From: Bog-473 sp963850095
GTDB lineage: Bacteria; Actinomycetota; Acidimicrobiia; Acidimicrobiales; RAAP-2
DNA length: 64,000 nt
Reading direction: 5' to 3'
Assembly: GCA_963850095.1 (NCBI GenBank)
Contig: CAWKJX010000011.1
Location: 1 to 64,000, forward strand
The notes under the pieces were generated by a model that was not told the DNA's origin, did not search any database, and saw only the letters and a program-made list of their open reading frames with translations. Both the position numbers and the translations under genes were made by a program. Positions 8,958-18,903 of the stretch are shown in pieces (the stretch's first letter is position 1; each line of letters starts with the position of its first letter).

Positions 8958-9905
8958 CGGATGCCCGTCAGCTCCTCGGAGGCCTGCCACAGCGCGGCGG
9001 CGGCCACCGCGTCACGGGCCCGGGCCGAGCGGCGGGCGAGCCGCGGCGGGCCGTACAGCTCTCCGAGGCGGGCCGGTCCGACGTACTGCCCCGAACGGAC
9101 GGAAGACGAGGTGGCGGCGCACAGGACGGGGAGCGCGCCCGCGGCGGCGGACTGGCCCATCGTCGAGCCGGCCGTACGGCTCAGCTTGCGGCGGAGACGG
9201 CTGCCGCCCAGGGCCGCGCCGCTGCCGGCCAGGTTGCTGCGGGTCCAGCCCGGGTGGGCCGCCACGGCCGACGTCCGTACGCCGGCCCCGTCGAGCCGCC
9301 GGCTCAACTCGAGCGTGAAGAGGAGGTTGGCCAGCTTGCTCGACCCGTAGCTCACCCAGGTGTTGCGCGGTGCGTCCCCGCCGACGTCGTCGAGACGCAG
9401 GCGGCCGATGCGGTGCATCAGCGAGCTCACCGTGACGACCCGGGACCGCTCCGTGGTGACGAGTCGGTCCAGCAGCAGCCCGGTCAGCGCGAAATGGCCC
9501 AGGTGATTGGTGGCCATCTGCAGCTCGAAGCCGTCGGCTGTCTGGCGGTAAGGGGTCCCCATGACGCCGGCGTTGTTGACCAGCAGGTCCAGGCGGGCGT
9601 GCCCGGAGAGGAAGGACTCCGCCGCCCGCCGGACCGAGACCAGATCCGCCAGGTCGAGCGGCAGCAACTCCAAGCGAACAGCGGCCGAGCTCGCTCTCGA
9701 GCTTGTCGCGGGCCTGTCGCGCCTTGTCCTCGTTGCGGCAGGCCAGCACCACGTGCGCGCCGTGGTCGGCCAGCGCCGCCGCGGTCGCGTAGCCGATGCC
9801 GCTGTTGGCCCCGGTCACCAGAGCCACCCGGCCCGTCAGGTCACCGATGTCGTCGGCTCCCCACGTGGGGCCGCCGGTGACCTCGCTGCCGGGTATGCGG
9901 CTCAC
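8933..9905 (-). CDS. short-chain dehydrogenase/reductase (one frameshift)
   Basis: A NAD(P)-dependent oxidoreductase of about 320 residues once a frame change near 9680 is corrected. The N-terminal part (frame ending near 9680) has the Rossmann motif VALVTGANSGIGYATAAAL and ACRNEDKARQARDKLESE. The second frame resumes with LPLDLADLVSVRRAAESF, NNAGVMG, and the catalytic SSL...YGSSKLA (Ser, Tyr, Lys). It resembles the retinol-dehydrogenase-like SDRs that act on long or bulky substrates. The inferred start is GTG at 9905, overlapping the pirin stop by 4 bases, so the two genes are coupled. The frame break looks like a single-base assembly error. Confidence 0.85.
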
Positions 9906-10872
9906 GCGTGGCCGATGTGGTCCGCCGGCACGGTGCCCAGCTTGCCCGCTTCGAAATCCTCGAAGGCCTGAATGATTTCGGCACGCGTGTTCATGACGAA
10001 GGGCCCGTGCGCGTACGACGGGCTCGCGGATGGGCCGGCCACCCAGGATCAGGACGTCGAGCGCGGGGTGGCGCGACTCCTGGCTGGTGTCGGCCCGCAG
10101 CGTCAGCGCGGCACCGGGGCCGTGCACGGCCAGCTGACCGGTATGGACCGGCCGTGCCTCCGTGCCCAACCGCGCCTCGCCCCGACAGCACGTAGGCCAG
10201 TGCGTTGAACTCCTCGGGCCAGGGCAGGACCAACTCGGCGCCGGGCTGCAGGGTGACGTGGACCAGCGAGATGGGCGTGTGGGTCGATCCGGGGCCGTGG
10301 TGTCCGGCCACGTCGCCGGCGATCACTCTGACCAGTGCGCCACCGTCGGGAGAGGTGAGGAGCAGGACGTCGTCCGCCTCGATCCCCTGGTAGCGCGGGT
10401 CGATCCACTTGTCGGCGGCCGGCAGGTTCACCCACAGCTGAATTCCGTTGAAAAGCCCCCCGCTGGCGATGAGTTGCTCGGTCGGGCGCTCGATGTGCAG
10501 GATGCCGGACCCCGCCGTCATCCATTGGGTCGAGCCGTTCGTGATGAGACCGCCGCCGCCGATCGAGTCCTGGTGTTGGAACGTCCCGTCGATCATGTAC
10601 GTGACCGTCTCGAAGCCGCGATGCGGGTGCCAGGGCGTGCCCTTGGGTTCGCCCGGCGCGTACTCCACCTCGCCCATCTGGTCCATGTGGATGAACGGGT
10701 CGAGATCGGCCAGGTCAACGCCGGCGAAGGCGCGTCGTACCGGGAAGCCCTCGCCCTCGAATCCGGATGGCGCATCGGTCACCGAGCGCACGGGGCGGAT
10801 GTCCGTCGCCACCTCGGGTGACGGTTCGATGCGGGGGAGGACCAGGGTGTCGGGGACGGTCACAGCAGGCAT
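9902..10872 (-). CDS. pirin family protein (two frameshifts)
   Basis: A cupin-fold pirin, about 320 residues when two frame changes (near 10170 and 10013) are bridged. The N-terminal domain has the metal-binding set PWHPHRGFETVTYMIDG and GSGILHIERP; the second cupin includes LAYVLSGRG. After the first break the protein continues with RPVHTGQLAVHGPG and LILGGRPIREPVV. After the second it ends with GPFVMNTRAEIIQAFEDF and a TGA at 9902-9904. Pirins are Fe-dependent and some act as quercetinase-like dioxygenases. ATG at 10872. The stop overlaps the SDR start (GTGA). Confidence 0.88.
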
Positions 10873-10973
10873 GGCGGTCTCTTTCTGTGTCGGGGGGTAG
10901 CAACGGCCCCAGGGACGACACACGTAGAACACGCCGGCGAGTCGTTCTGTTCCGCCTGCGGCCTGCGCCCGCG

Positions 10974-11834
10974 TCAAGAGGCGTCGAGGCGGGCCACCTG
11001 CTCCGTCGTGAGGGTCACGTCGGCCGCTGCCGCGGACGCGACGGCCGTCTCGGGTCGGCTGCTGCCCGGGATGGGGATGACCCGTGAGCCCTTGGCCAGC
11101 ATCCAGGCCAAGGTCACCTGCTGGGGCGTCGCGCCAACTTCGGCCGCCACCTCGGCGTAAGCGCGGTGGTCGCGCTCGATGACGTCGGCGCGGCCGATGC
11201 CGCCGAGCGGACTCCAGGGTATGAACGCAATTCCGAGCTTCTCGCAGTGCTCGAGCTCGCCCTCCGAGGAGCGGAAGCGGGGCGAGAACTGGTTCTGGAC
11301 GCTGGCCAACCGGCCCCCGAGGACGCGTTGTGCCTCGTCGATCTGCTCGACCGTGGCGTTCGAGACGCCGGCCAGGAGAATTTTGCCTTCGTCGAGCAAG
11401 TCGGCGAGGGCGCCGACCGACTCGGCCCAGGGCACCTTGGGATCGGGGCGGTGGTACTGGTAGAGCCCGATGGCGTCGACGCCGAGCGCCTTGAGCGAGG
11501 CCTCGCAGGCCTCCTTCACGTAGGCCGGGTCACCGTGCACGGTCCAACTCCCGTCCCCGGGCCGGCGGTGCCCACCTTTGGTGGCCACGAGCACCTCGTC
11601 GGTGGCGCCGCCGTAGGCCGCCAACGCTTCCGCGACCAGCGCCTCGCCATGCCCGTGCTCGCGGGTGTTGAGCGAGTAGGCGTCAGCGGTGTCGATGATG
11701 GTGACGCCCGCGTCGAGCGACGCGTGAATGGTGGCGATCGCCTGCTTGCGGTCGGGTCGGCCTTCAATGGAGAGCGGCATTTCGCCCAGGCCGATGGCGC
11801 TCACGGTCCTGTTCCCGATGGGCCGTTGCTGCAT
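10974..11834 (-). CDS. aldo/keto reductase
   Basis: A 286-residue NADPH-dependent oxidoreductase with TIM-barrel AKR signatures. The cofactor/catalytic segment IIDTADAYSLNTREHGHGEALV holds the Asp and Tyr, and LVATKGGHRR holds the catalytic Lys. The substrate-pocket sequence GLYQYHRPDPKVPW has His replacing a more common acidic position. The C-terminal VIPIPGSSRPETAVASA is the NADPH-binding motif. The start ATG at 11834 begins MQQRPIGNRTVSAIGLGEMPL. It lies in the same orientation as the pirin and SDR genes with a gap of about 100 bases. Substrate unknown. Confidence 0.93.
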   Translation of the reverse strand: MQQRPIGNRTVSAIGLGEMPLSIEGRPDRKQAIATIHASLDAGVTIIDTADAYSLNTREHGHGEALVAEALAAYGGATDEVLVATKGGHRRPGDGSWTVHGDPAYVKEACEASLKALGVDAIGLYQYHRPDPKVPWAESVGALADLLDEGKILLAGVSNATVEQIDEAQRVLGGRLASVQNQFSPRFRSSEGELEHCEKLGIAFIPWSPLGGIGRADVIERDHRAYAEVAAEVGATPQQVTLAWMLAKGSRVIPIPGSSRPETAVASAAAADVTLTTEQVARLDAS

Positions 11835-12186
11835 GTCGGACCTCCCTCGTCCTGGGCGTTCTCGCCGGCGAAGTCTGGCTCTGCCGCGAGCCCTAGACCC
11901 TACCGGCGGCCCAGACGGGCACGCACGGGCGACGGCCAGACGTCGGTGGAGGCTCGGCGTCGCGGTGGCCTCCATGTCACGAGGAGGGCGGCCAGGCCGA
12001 CCGGGAGGCAGGCTCAGCGACGCGCCGCGTTGGAGCAGGCGCCCGTCATCAGGGCGAGAGCAGGCTCAGTCACGGAAGGGAGCCGAGGTTCGATGTCAAC
12101 CACGTCGGTCCGATATCCGGGGGCGCGACCCCATCCGCCGAGGCGATCGACGACGCGACGAGGAACGCCGAGCGTGGCCCGAGGCG
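11835..12186. other. intergenic stretch, no gene seen
   Basis: About 350 bases between the aldo/keto reductase start and the ASCH-like gene. No frame reads as protein on either strand. The part next to 11834 should hold the reductase promoter, but I see no clear -10/-35 pair. Confidence 0.5.
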
Positions 12187-12498
12187 CTACTTCACCACGT
12201 GGAAACCGATGCGGTAGAGGAGGGTGCTGTCGTCGACCGGCCCGGCGTGAGCGGCCCGCATGCGCAGGGACTCACGGTCCGGTTCGCCGGCGCGACGCAC
12301 GTCGGCTCCGGAAATTTCCGAGAACACGACCAAGTCCATGCTGTCGACCTCGATGACGGAACGTCCGACGTGGTAGCGCCCGCCGACCTTGGCGTGAGGT
12401 CGGCGCCACAGGCGAAACGTCACCGTGATGTCGCCGGCGGCCACGTCTTCACGTAGCTCGCGGCTGAACTCCACGGGCAGGACCCTATGGCCAAGCAC
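12187..12498 (-). CDS. small ASCH-like protein
   Basis: A 103-residue soluble protein from GTG at 12498. It has the compact beta-rich pattern of ASCH/PUA-like RNA-binding proteins: LPVEFSRELREDVAAGDITVTFRLW, then KVGGRYHVGRSVIEVDSMDLV, and a conserved-looking C-terminal GPVDDSTLLYRIGFHVV. In ASCH families the charged residue at the start of the first strand and the KVG.RY-type turn line the RNA-binding cleft. I assign it by pattern only. It stands alone, with poorly coding DNA on both sides. Confidence 0.6.
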   Translation of the reverse strand: MLGHRVLPVEFSRELREDVAAGDITVTFRLWRRPHAKVGGRYHVGRSVIEVDSMDLVVFSEISGADVRRAGEPDRESLRMRAAHAGPVDDSTLLYRIGFHVVK

Positions 12499-12748
12499 GG
12501 GGCCTGGAGGGTGGGGAGATCCGGGAGGGCCGCACGCCTGAGCGTGCCGGAACTGAGGGAGAAAACGGCCCGACTTTCGTGACGGAGGGCCGAAAGGAGG
12601 TCATCTGCGTAGAAATACCTGGTCAGAGGCTTGAAGAGCCCGGCCCGGGACGTGCTACCAGATCGCAACTCTTACTCAACTCCTCAGCAATTGTTACCGA
12701 TATAGCCAGGGTAAGGGCGGAATCGGTGCGCGGGAAAGCCTTCCCTGG

Positions 12749-15442
12749 ATGGATGCGACGAACGAACTAGAGGACCGAATCCTGGACAGCGTCGGGGATC
12801 CAAGCGACTCGGCGGGTGACCGTGACGCGGGCCACGTGCCCGACGAGCGGAACCCCCTGACCGCGTTGGCCATCAACGCGCTCTCCTTCGCCATGGGGCT
12901 GGGCATCGTCTCGCTGCTCGTGCGAGGCCCCATCGACGGACTCGGGCCGATCCGCGTCCTGATTCCCGAGCCGGCGATGTTCGTGGTGCTGTGCGTGCTC
13001 ACGATGGCGATGGTGTGGGCGCCCGTGTCGCTCCACTACCGCGGCAACACGTACCTCTTCGTCCTCCACGAGGTGCCGATGCTGCTGGGACTGGTGTTCC
13101 TGTCTCCCACGCTTCTGGTCCTCTGCATTCTCACGGCCTACGCGTTCGTGTTCGTCGTCATCCGCCGGCAGGCGCTCATGAAGGCTCTGTTCAACATCAC
13201 GTCGAACGGGCTCAGTGCCGCACTGGCCGCCGTGGTGTACCGGGAGATGCTCGGCGGGGCGAGTCCGGTCAGCTTCCGGGGGTGGGCAGCAGCAGCAGCG
13301 GCCTTATGCACCACGGCGGTGTTCAGCACGTCGGCAGTGTGGTTCGTCATGAGGCTGCACGGCCGGACGGCAACGGCGCGCCGGACGCCGATCGAATTCA
13401 CAATGGAGGCGACGCTGACCGCGGCGAGCATCTGCCTCTCGTTCGTCGTCCTTGACGCAGCATGGTTCGACCCGTGGGCGACGTTGCCACTGGTCCTGGT
13501 TGCAGTTCTCATCATCGTGGCCTACAGGGGCTATACGCGTTTGTCCCTCCGGTTCGCGTCGCTGCAACGGCTCTACGACTTCAGTCGTGCGCTCAGCACC
13601 GCGAGCCTCGAACCCACGTCCATGAGCGAGGACGTGTTGCGCCAGGTATGCAACGTCATGCGAGCTCGGCGAGCTCAGCTCGTCTTGGCCGAGCCGTCGG
13701 GCATTCCTCGTGTGGTCCTGGTCGATGGCCAAGGTGCCCCCAGGGTCGAGCCGATAACCCTCGATGAGTCGTCGATCGTCACCAAGGTGATCACGACCGG
13801 TACGGCCCTGCTCAGCAGCAACCCGGTGGAGTCCGGCGGGCCGGAGGTTGACCCGATCGCCGGGAAGTACCGCGACGCCGTCGTGGCCCCCCTCATGAAC
13901 GGAGCGACGGCAATCGGCGCCATCATCGCCATCGACCGCGAAGAGGAGTTGGACAGCTTCGACCAGGACGATCTCCGACTGTTCGAGGCACTGGTGTCGC
14001 ACGCCAGCTCGAGCCTCGAGCGAGCGCGGCTCGTGGAGGAGCTGCGTTACGAGGTGGACAGCAAGTCGCACCAGGCGACCCACGACATGCTCACGGGACT
14101 CCCGAACCGCATGCTGTTCTTGACCCGGGCCGCAGCCGCCCTCAACGACAGCCGGGGCGTCGCCATCGTTCTGCTCGATATCGACCGCTTCAAGGACGTC
14201 AACGACACGTTGGGCCACGCCATCGGGGATCGTCTCTTGTGTGAGGTCTCCGAACGTCTACTGCGTGCCGCTCGCGGTCGGGCCACGGTGGCCCGGCTCG
14301 GCGGGGACGAGTTCGCCTTTGTGATCGCCGACATCAGCGGGCCCGAAGACGCGGTTGCCATTGTGGAGGACCTCCACAGCGAAATGGCACGTCCCATACA
14401 GATGGAGGGATTGACGCTGGCCGTGACGGCGAGCGCCGGCATTGCGCTTGCCCCCGACCACGGCAGCGACGTCGAACTGCTCCTGCAGAGGGCGGACATC
14501 GCCATGTACCTGGCCAAGGAGCGGCGCAGCTCGGTCGAGCTCTATTCGGTCGAACACGACCAGAGCATGCGTCGATGGCTCATGCTGGGCGGCCTCCTCA
14601 CCCATGCGCTCGAAGTTGGAACGGAACTGAGCGTGGTGTACCAACCGATTGCCGACGTGCGATCGCGCCAAATCTGCAAGGTCGAGGCGCTGCTTCGGTG
14701 GAACCATCCCGAACACGGCGCGATTCCTCCCGAGGAGTTCATCGTCATTGCGGAGCAGATGGGCCTAATGAGTCAGATCAGTGAGTTCGTACTGCGCGAG
14801 GCCCTGGCCCAGTTGGCTGCCTGGCGCCGGGCTGGACTCGACATCGGAATCGCCGTCAACGTCTCCGGTCGCGAGTTTGCCGACGCCAGCCTGGTCGAGC
14901 GGGTAGCGAGAAACCTGCAGGCCAATGATCTCCCCCCCGACGTCGTGACGCTCGAGGTGACCGAGACCGAAATCATGGCGGATCTCGGCAAGGCCAGCCG
15001 AGTTCTGGAGGAGCTGGCGGATCTGGGCATTCGGATTGCCATCGACGACTACGGGACGGGCTATTCGTCCCTGGCCTACCTCCACCACCTCCCGGTCCAG
15101 GATCTCAAGATCGACCGTTCCTTCGTGACCAACCTCCCCAACGAAATGAGCAACGCCATCATCGTCCGATCCTCCATCGCCATGGCGCACTCACTCGGAC
15201 TCACCGTGATTGCCGAAGGAGCAGAGGACGAAACGACCTGCGCCATGTTGGCCGACGCCGAATGCGACTCGATTCAGGGTTACTACCTGGCCAAGCCGAT
15301 GGCGTCCGCGGACCTGCAGAAATGGCTCTTGGAGGGTGCGACACTCGAATTTGCCCCGCTCGACCCTCAAGATTCTTTCGAGGAGCAGGTATCGAGGCGT
15401 CTCGAGTTACCTGTCAGTCAGCACAGGCGCCGCACGCTCTGA
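12749..15442 (+). CDS. membrane GAF-GGDEF-EAL protein (c-di-GMP turnover)
   Basis: An 897-residue protein. Residues about 36-265 hold several transmembrane helices forming an integral sensor region (for example FVVLCVLTMAMVWAPVSL and LGLVFLSPTLLVLCILTAY). A GAF-like domain follows (about 275-430), then GGDEF (about 440-600, intact ARLGGDEFAFVIAD near 517) and EAL (about 620-880). The EAL domain retains KVEALLRWNHPE, LEVTETEIM, DDYGTGYSSLAYLHHL, LKIDRSFV and VIAEGAE, so both cyclase and phosphodiesterase residues look present. No RxxD inhibitory site is obvious at the usual position. ATG at 12749, alone on its strand. Confidence 0.93.
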   Translation: MDATNELEDRILDSVGDPSDSAGDRDAGHVPDERNPLTALAINALSFAMGLGIVSLLVRGPIDGLGPIRVLIPEPAMFVVLCVLTMAMVWAPVSLHYRGNTYLFVLHEVPMLLGLVFLSPTLLVLCILTAYAFVFVVIRRQALMKALFNITSNGLSAALAAVVYREMLGGASPVSFRGWAAAAAALCTTAVFSTSAVWFVMRLHGRTATARRTPIEFTMEATLTAASICLSFVVLDAAWFDPWATLPLVLVAVLIIVAYRGYTRLSLRFASLQRLYDFSRALSTASLEPTSMSEDVLRQVCNVMRARRAQLVLAEPSGIPRVVLVDGQGAPRVEPITLDESSIVTKVITTGTALLSSNPVESGGPEVDPIAGKYRDAVVAPLMNGATAIGAIIAIDREEELDSFDQDDLRLFEALVSHASSSLERARLVEELRYEVDSKSHQATHDMLTGLPNRMLFLTRAAAALNDSRGVAIVLLDIDRFKDVNDTLGHAIGDRLLCEVSERLLRAARGRATVARLGGDEFAFVIADISGPEDAVAIVEDLHSEMARPIQMEGLTLAVTASAGIALAPDHGSDVELLLQRADIAMYLAKERRSSVELYSVEHDQSMRRWLMLGGLLTHALEVGTELSVVYQPIADVRSRQICKVEALLRWNHPEHGAIPPEEFIVIAEQMGLMSQISEFVLREALAQLAAWRRAGLDIGIAVNVSGREFADASLVERVARNLQANDLPPDVVTLEVTETEIMADLGKASRVLEELADLGIRIAIDDYGTGYSSLAYLHHLPVQDLKIDRSFVTNLPNEMSNAIIVRSSIAMAHSLGLTVIAEGAEDETTCAMLADAECDSIQGYYLAKPMASADLQKWLLEGATLEFAPLDPQDSFEEQVSRRLELPVSQHRRRTL

Positions 15443-16105
15443 ATCCAGGCGTCCGGGGCAGTCGCCGTGCCTGAGATCCGGAATGCAATGCCCGTTCTCC
15501 GGGTGGTCCGGACGCGGCGCGGCTCACCGAAAGTTGACTGAACCCGGCGGAATGCCCAACGGAAGAACATGATGTGACCAATTCCCCGTTGCATTCCGGT
15601 TGCAACTTGAGCAAAGCTTAGGCCGCGGGGAATGGAGGGCACCGGTTCCCACGGTGATTCGCCCTCTCATACCCCACCTGTAACCAACGTGCGGAAGGAG
15701 GGGTCGGATGGCTGAGTTCGGTACTTCTTGGGGCTGAAGATTGGCGGTGCTAGCCGCCACGCTTGAGCCATAACCAGGCATCCGTCCCGCTCCACACTGG
15801 TACGGGGTGTTGCTTGGAGAATTATCGGCACGGCGGGCTGTCGCCTTTAGGGGTTTTCGGATCCCTTCAACGAGGTGGCACCCGCCGTTGCCGCGTCCGC
15901 AGTGCGGTAGGGGTCTCCCAAAGCCTTAGGCGGTTGTTGAACTCGACCAGGATCCTCACCGGGAGCCACCGGATCGGCTACAACAGTGTCGGGTCCACTG
16001 TGGGTACGGCAGACCCGCCCAGGACGTGCTCGAAGAACCGGATCCACCCATAGCCAGGGCCGGCGCTCGCCGGTCAGATAGATCAACGATCGCGATGCGG
16101 TCGCT
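15443..16105. other. 660-base intergenic region, no gene seen
   Basis: Codon usage in all frames is unlike the neighbouring genes. It is slightly less GC-rich. I see no tRNA, no convincing riboswitch, and no transposase remnant. It should contain the terminator of the GGDEF-EAL gene and the promoter of the MFS gene, but no long perfect hairpin is visible. Confidence 0.5.
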
Positions 16106-17374
16106 GTGAGGATGCTCCGTGCTCCGGGCGGTCGCCTGCTCGGGCGGTCGTTCGAGCGCCTCTGGCTGGGTTCTACTTTTGCCAGCTCGGGTGACGGGCT
16201 TGCTCTGGGGGCAGTCCCGCTTCTGGCCGTAGCCGTGGACCCGCGTCCTTTTGCCGTATCCCTTGTCGTCGCGGCGGACAGCCTCCCATGGCTCCTCATG
16301 GCGCTGCCGGCCGGCGAGTTCGCGGACCGGTTCGAACGCGGACCCCTGATTGCCCTGATGAATTGCCTGCGCGCCGCGGTGATCCTCGTTGCCGTGATTC
16401 TGATTCTGAGCGACCAAATGACCATCGTGTTGCTGATCGTCATCGCCCTGGCCAACTCGGCGGGCCGGGCCATCTATTACTCCTCCATGCAGGCCATGGC
16501 CGTGGCACTCGTAGAGCCCGATGCGCTCGAGCGCGCCAACGGGGTGCTGAGCGGTACCGAGGCGGCGACGGAGCATCTGGCGGGTCCGGTCGTCGGGACA
16601 TCGTTGTTCGCGTTGACTCCGTCGGCGCCGTTCATAGGCGAATCCTTCGCGTTGTTGCTGTCGTGCCTCCCCTTTGCCAGGTTCCACCTGAAGACGGCGC
16701 CACAAACGACCACGGAGTCTTCCCGATCCATATGGGACGGGGTCAAACACCTGATCGCCGATCGCCGCTTGCGGGTGCTGCTGTTCATGGTCGCGTCCCT
16801 GGCCGGTCTCCAGGGAATGGTGACCGGCGTCCTCGTGCTCCTGGCGACCACCGAATGGGGCATCCGGCCTGCCGCGTACGGGGTGTTCCTCGCGGCCGGG
16901 GCGGTCGGGAACCTCTTCGGGAGTGTGACTGCAGCGCGGCTCGTCAGCCGTTTCGGCAGCGCACCGACCCTCATCGGCACCGCCGTCGTCTCCGGTGTCG
17001 GGTACCTGCTCATGGCGGCGGCCCACAGTTGGGTGACGGCCGGCCCGGCCTTCATCCTCATGGGGGTGGCCGTCGCCGCCGGATCCGTCGTGGCGATCTC
17101 ATTGCGCCAACGGCTCACTCCCACCGATCTCATGGGGAGGGTCGGGAGCGCGTGGCGCGGCATCGTCTGGGGTGCTCTTCCGGTGGGGGCCGTGTTGGCC
17201 GGGAGCCTGGCCGCCATCGGAGGGCTTCGATTGCCCCTTGTGCTGGCCGGGGCGCTCCAGGTCGCGGTCGGCGTCGTGTTTGCCCGACCGCTTCTTCGCA
17301 GCGTTCGGGGAGAGAGCGGATCATCGGGTCGTCGAGGAAGGCTGCACCAACGAGCGCGGCACGCACGCCGGTAG
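16106..17374 (+). CDS. MFS transporter
   Basis: A 422-residue permease with about 12 hydrophobic segments, for example AVSLVVAADSLPWLLMALPAG, VILVAVILILSDQMTIVLLIV, and VLAGSLAAIGGLRLPLVLAGAL. The cytoplasmic loop AGEFADRFERGPL after helix 2 fits the MFS motif A position (G-x-x-x-D-R). It is most like the small-molecule efflux group that resembles enterobactin/macrolide exporters (MFS_3). The start is GTG at 16106 or ATG at 16112. The C-terminal tail is short and Arg-rich. Substrate cannot be inferred; the convergent methyltransferase may be unrelated. Confidence 0.88.
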   Translation: MRMLRAPGGRLLGRSFERLWLGSTFASSGDGLALGAVPLLAVAVDPRPFAVSLVVAADSLPWLLMALPAGEFADRFERGPLIALMNCLRAAVILVAVILILSDQMTIVLLIVIALANSAGRAIYYSSMQAMAVALVEPDALERANGVLSGTEAATEHLAGPVVGTSLFALTPSAPFIGESFALLLSCLPFARFHLKTAPQTTTESSRSIWDGVKHLIADRRLRVLLFMVASLAGLQGMVTGVLVLLATTEWGIRPAAYGVFLAAGAVGNLFGSVTAARLVSRFGSAPTLIGTAVVSGVGYLLMAAAHSWVTAGPAFILMGVAVAAGSVVAISLRQRLTPTDLMGRVGSAWRGIVWGALPVGAVLAGSLAAIGGLRLPLVLAGALQVAVGVVFARPLLRSVRGESGSSGRRGRLHQRARHARR

Positions 17375-17452
17375 AGAGGCCGAGATCTCGAGTGATGCCA
17401 AGTCGCACGGGAGCGCACTGGACCGCGGGCTGACGACTGCGGGGCCGGTCTG

Positions 17453-18182
17453 CTACCTCCGGATCGCCGACCAGAGTGTGGTGTCGTAGGGAATGACGGC
17501 CCGACCCTTCGGGAAGTTCTGGTCCATCACCCGTGCAACTTCGTCGAGCAGGGCAGACTCGGCGCTCTTCGTCGAGGGCTGCGATGAAACTCTGGGACCG
17601 GAGGTCCATGAGCCAGCCCTTGACGTCGATATGGCGGACCCACGGCACGGCCGCCACGGGCCGCAGGTCGAAAAGCCCCGAGTCGATGAGTTCCTGACCC
17701 CAGTTCGCGTCGCGTTGCCCTCGATTGATGCCCTCGCAGGACGATTCGATGATGGCCCAGAACTGCTCGAACCAGCTCTGGTCGTCGGCCCTGGGCTGGG
17801 ACCACCAGGCCGCCCACAGACCGCCGGGTCTCAGTATCCGCGCGACCTCTTGGACGCGCCGGCCCTGTTCCATCCAATGCCATGACTGGGCGAAACATGC
17901 ACAGTCGGTCGAGGCGGCTCGGACGGGTTGCCGGGCTCCGTCCGCCACGACCGTCATCAACCCGCCATTGCGGGCCTTGGCTCGGGCGAGCATCTCCGGG
18001 CTCACATCGATTGCCACGACCTTCGCTCCCCGCGCCAGCAGCTCCATGGTGGCGATGCCCGTGCCCGCCCCGACATCCATGACCGTCCGGCCATCCAACG
18101 GGCCCAACGCATCGAAGAGCCGGGTGGGATAGCCAGGCCGGGCAGCGTCGTACAGTTCAGCGAAGGGCCCGAAGATGGACAC
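17453..18182 (-). CDS. class I SAM-dependent methyltransferase (one frameshift)
   Basis: A methyltransferase of about 243 residues after bridging a frame change near 17565. The start is GTG at 18182 (VSIFGPFAELYDAARPGYP). The SAM-binding motif I is VMDVGAGTGIATMELLA, followed by VVAIDVSPEMLARAK. Motif IV region is CACFAQSWHWM and post-motif LRPGGLWAAWW, typical of the Methyltransf_11 group. After the break the C-terminus continues in the other frame with LLDEVARVMDQNFP and YDTTLWSAIRR, ending at TAG 17453-17455. It lies 13 bases after the HAD gene stop in the same direction, so they are likely cotranscribed. Confidence 0.87.
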
Positions 18183-18195
18183 GAGACATTCTGGC

Positions 18196-18903
18196 TCAGC
18201 CGAGTAGGAGTTCCAGCAGTGAACTGGTGGCGCCGAGGTCGTGGACGGCCGCATCCGCGTCCAGCGCGTCGACGCCGGCAAAGCCACCGCCGCCGGTTCC
18301 GACCAACAGACAGCGCACCCCCGCAGCGCGGGCGCAGCTGAGATCGTTGGCCGTGTCACCGATGACCCACGCCTCGTTCCGAGCGTAAGTCTCGCCTCGC
18401 CGTTCTCGGACCCGGTCGAGACAGATCGGCACGAGGCGATCGCGCTCGTGATGATCGGTTCCATAGGCGCCGACTTCGACATCGAAGAATGCATCGAGGC
18501 CGAAGGCGCGGACCTTGCACAGGGCGTTCGGGTAGATGTTTCCGGTCACAAGGGTCTGGCGGACGCCTATGACGGCATCAAGTTCGACCAGGAGAGCTCG
18601 GACGCCGGGGTGGACGCAGCCCTCCGTCGCCATGCGCCCCGACCATGACTCGAGGAGCAGCTCGGCCTCGGCGAGGATGGCCGGGAGCAGGTCGGCGGCT
18701 TGGTCAGCGGATATACCCGCCGCGACCAGAATGTCCCTGACGATCTGCGGATCGGTCTTCCCGCTCATCCGCACATGGGGCACCGCTGGAAGCCGGGCCA
18801 CCCGGGCCGCGCCGAGCTCGAGCGCCTGGCGGCCGGCGCTTCCGGTGTGGAGGAGGGTTCCGTCGATATCCCAGAGGATGAGCCGGGGCACGCTACCCAT
18901 CAT
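18196..18903 (-). CDS. HAD-superfamily phosphatase
   Basis: A soluble HAD hydrolase of about 235 residues. Motif I is LILWDIDGTLLHTG (nucleophile Asp and acid/base Asp). Motif II Thr is in QTLVTGNIYPNA, and motif IV is WVIGDTANDLSCARAAG. The cap between motifs I and II is helical, as in phosphoglycolate phosphatase-like enzymes. ATG codons at 18903 and 18900 and GTG at 18891 are all possible starts; I chose the longest. It precedes the methyltransferase in the same orientation. Substrate unknown. Confidence 0.9.
   Translation of the reverse strand: MMGSVPRLILWDIDGTLLHTGSAGRQALELGAARVARLPAVPHVRMSGKTDPQIVRDILVAAGISADQAADLLPAILAEAELLLESWSGRMATEGCVHPGVRALLVELDAVIGVRQTLVTGNIYPNALCKVRAFGLDAFFDVEVGAYGTDHHERDRLVPICLDRVRERRGETYARNEAWVIGDTANDLSCARAAGVRCLLVGTGGGGFAGVDALDADAAVHDLGATSSLLELLLG

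Noticed and set aside
15443..16105. c-di-GMP riboswitch downstream of the GGDEF-EAL gene
   Set aside because: No GEMM-like consensus or paired stems could be traced by eye.
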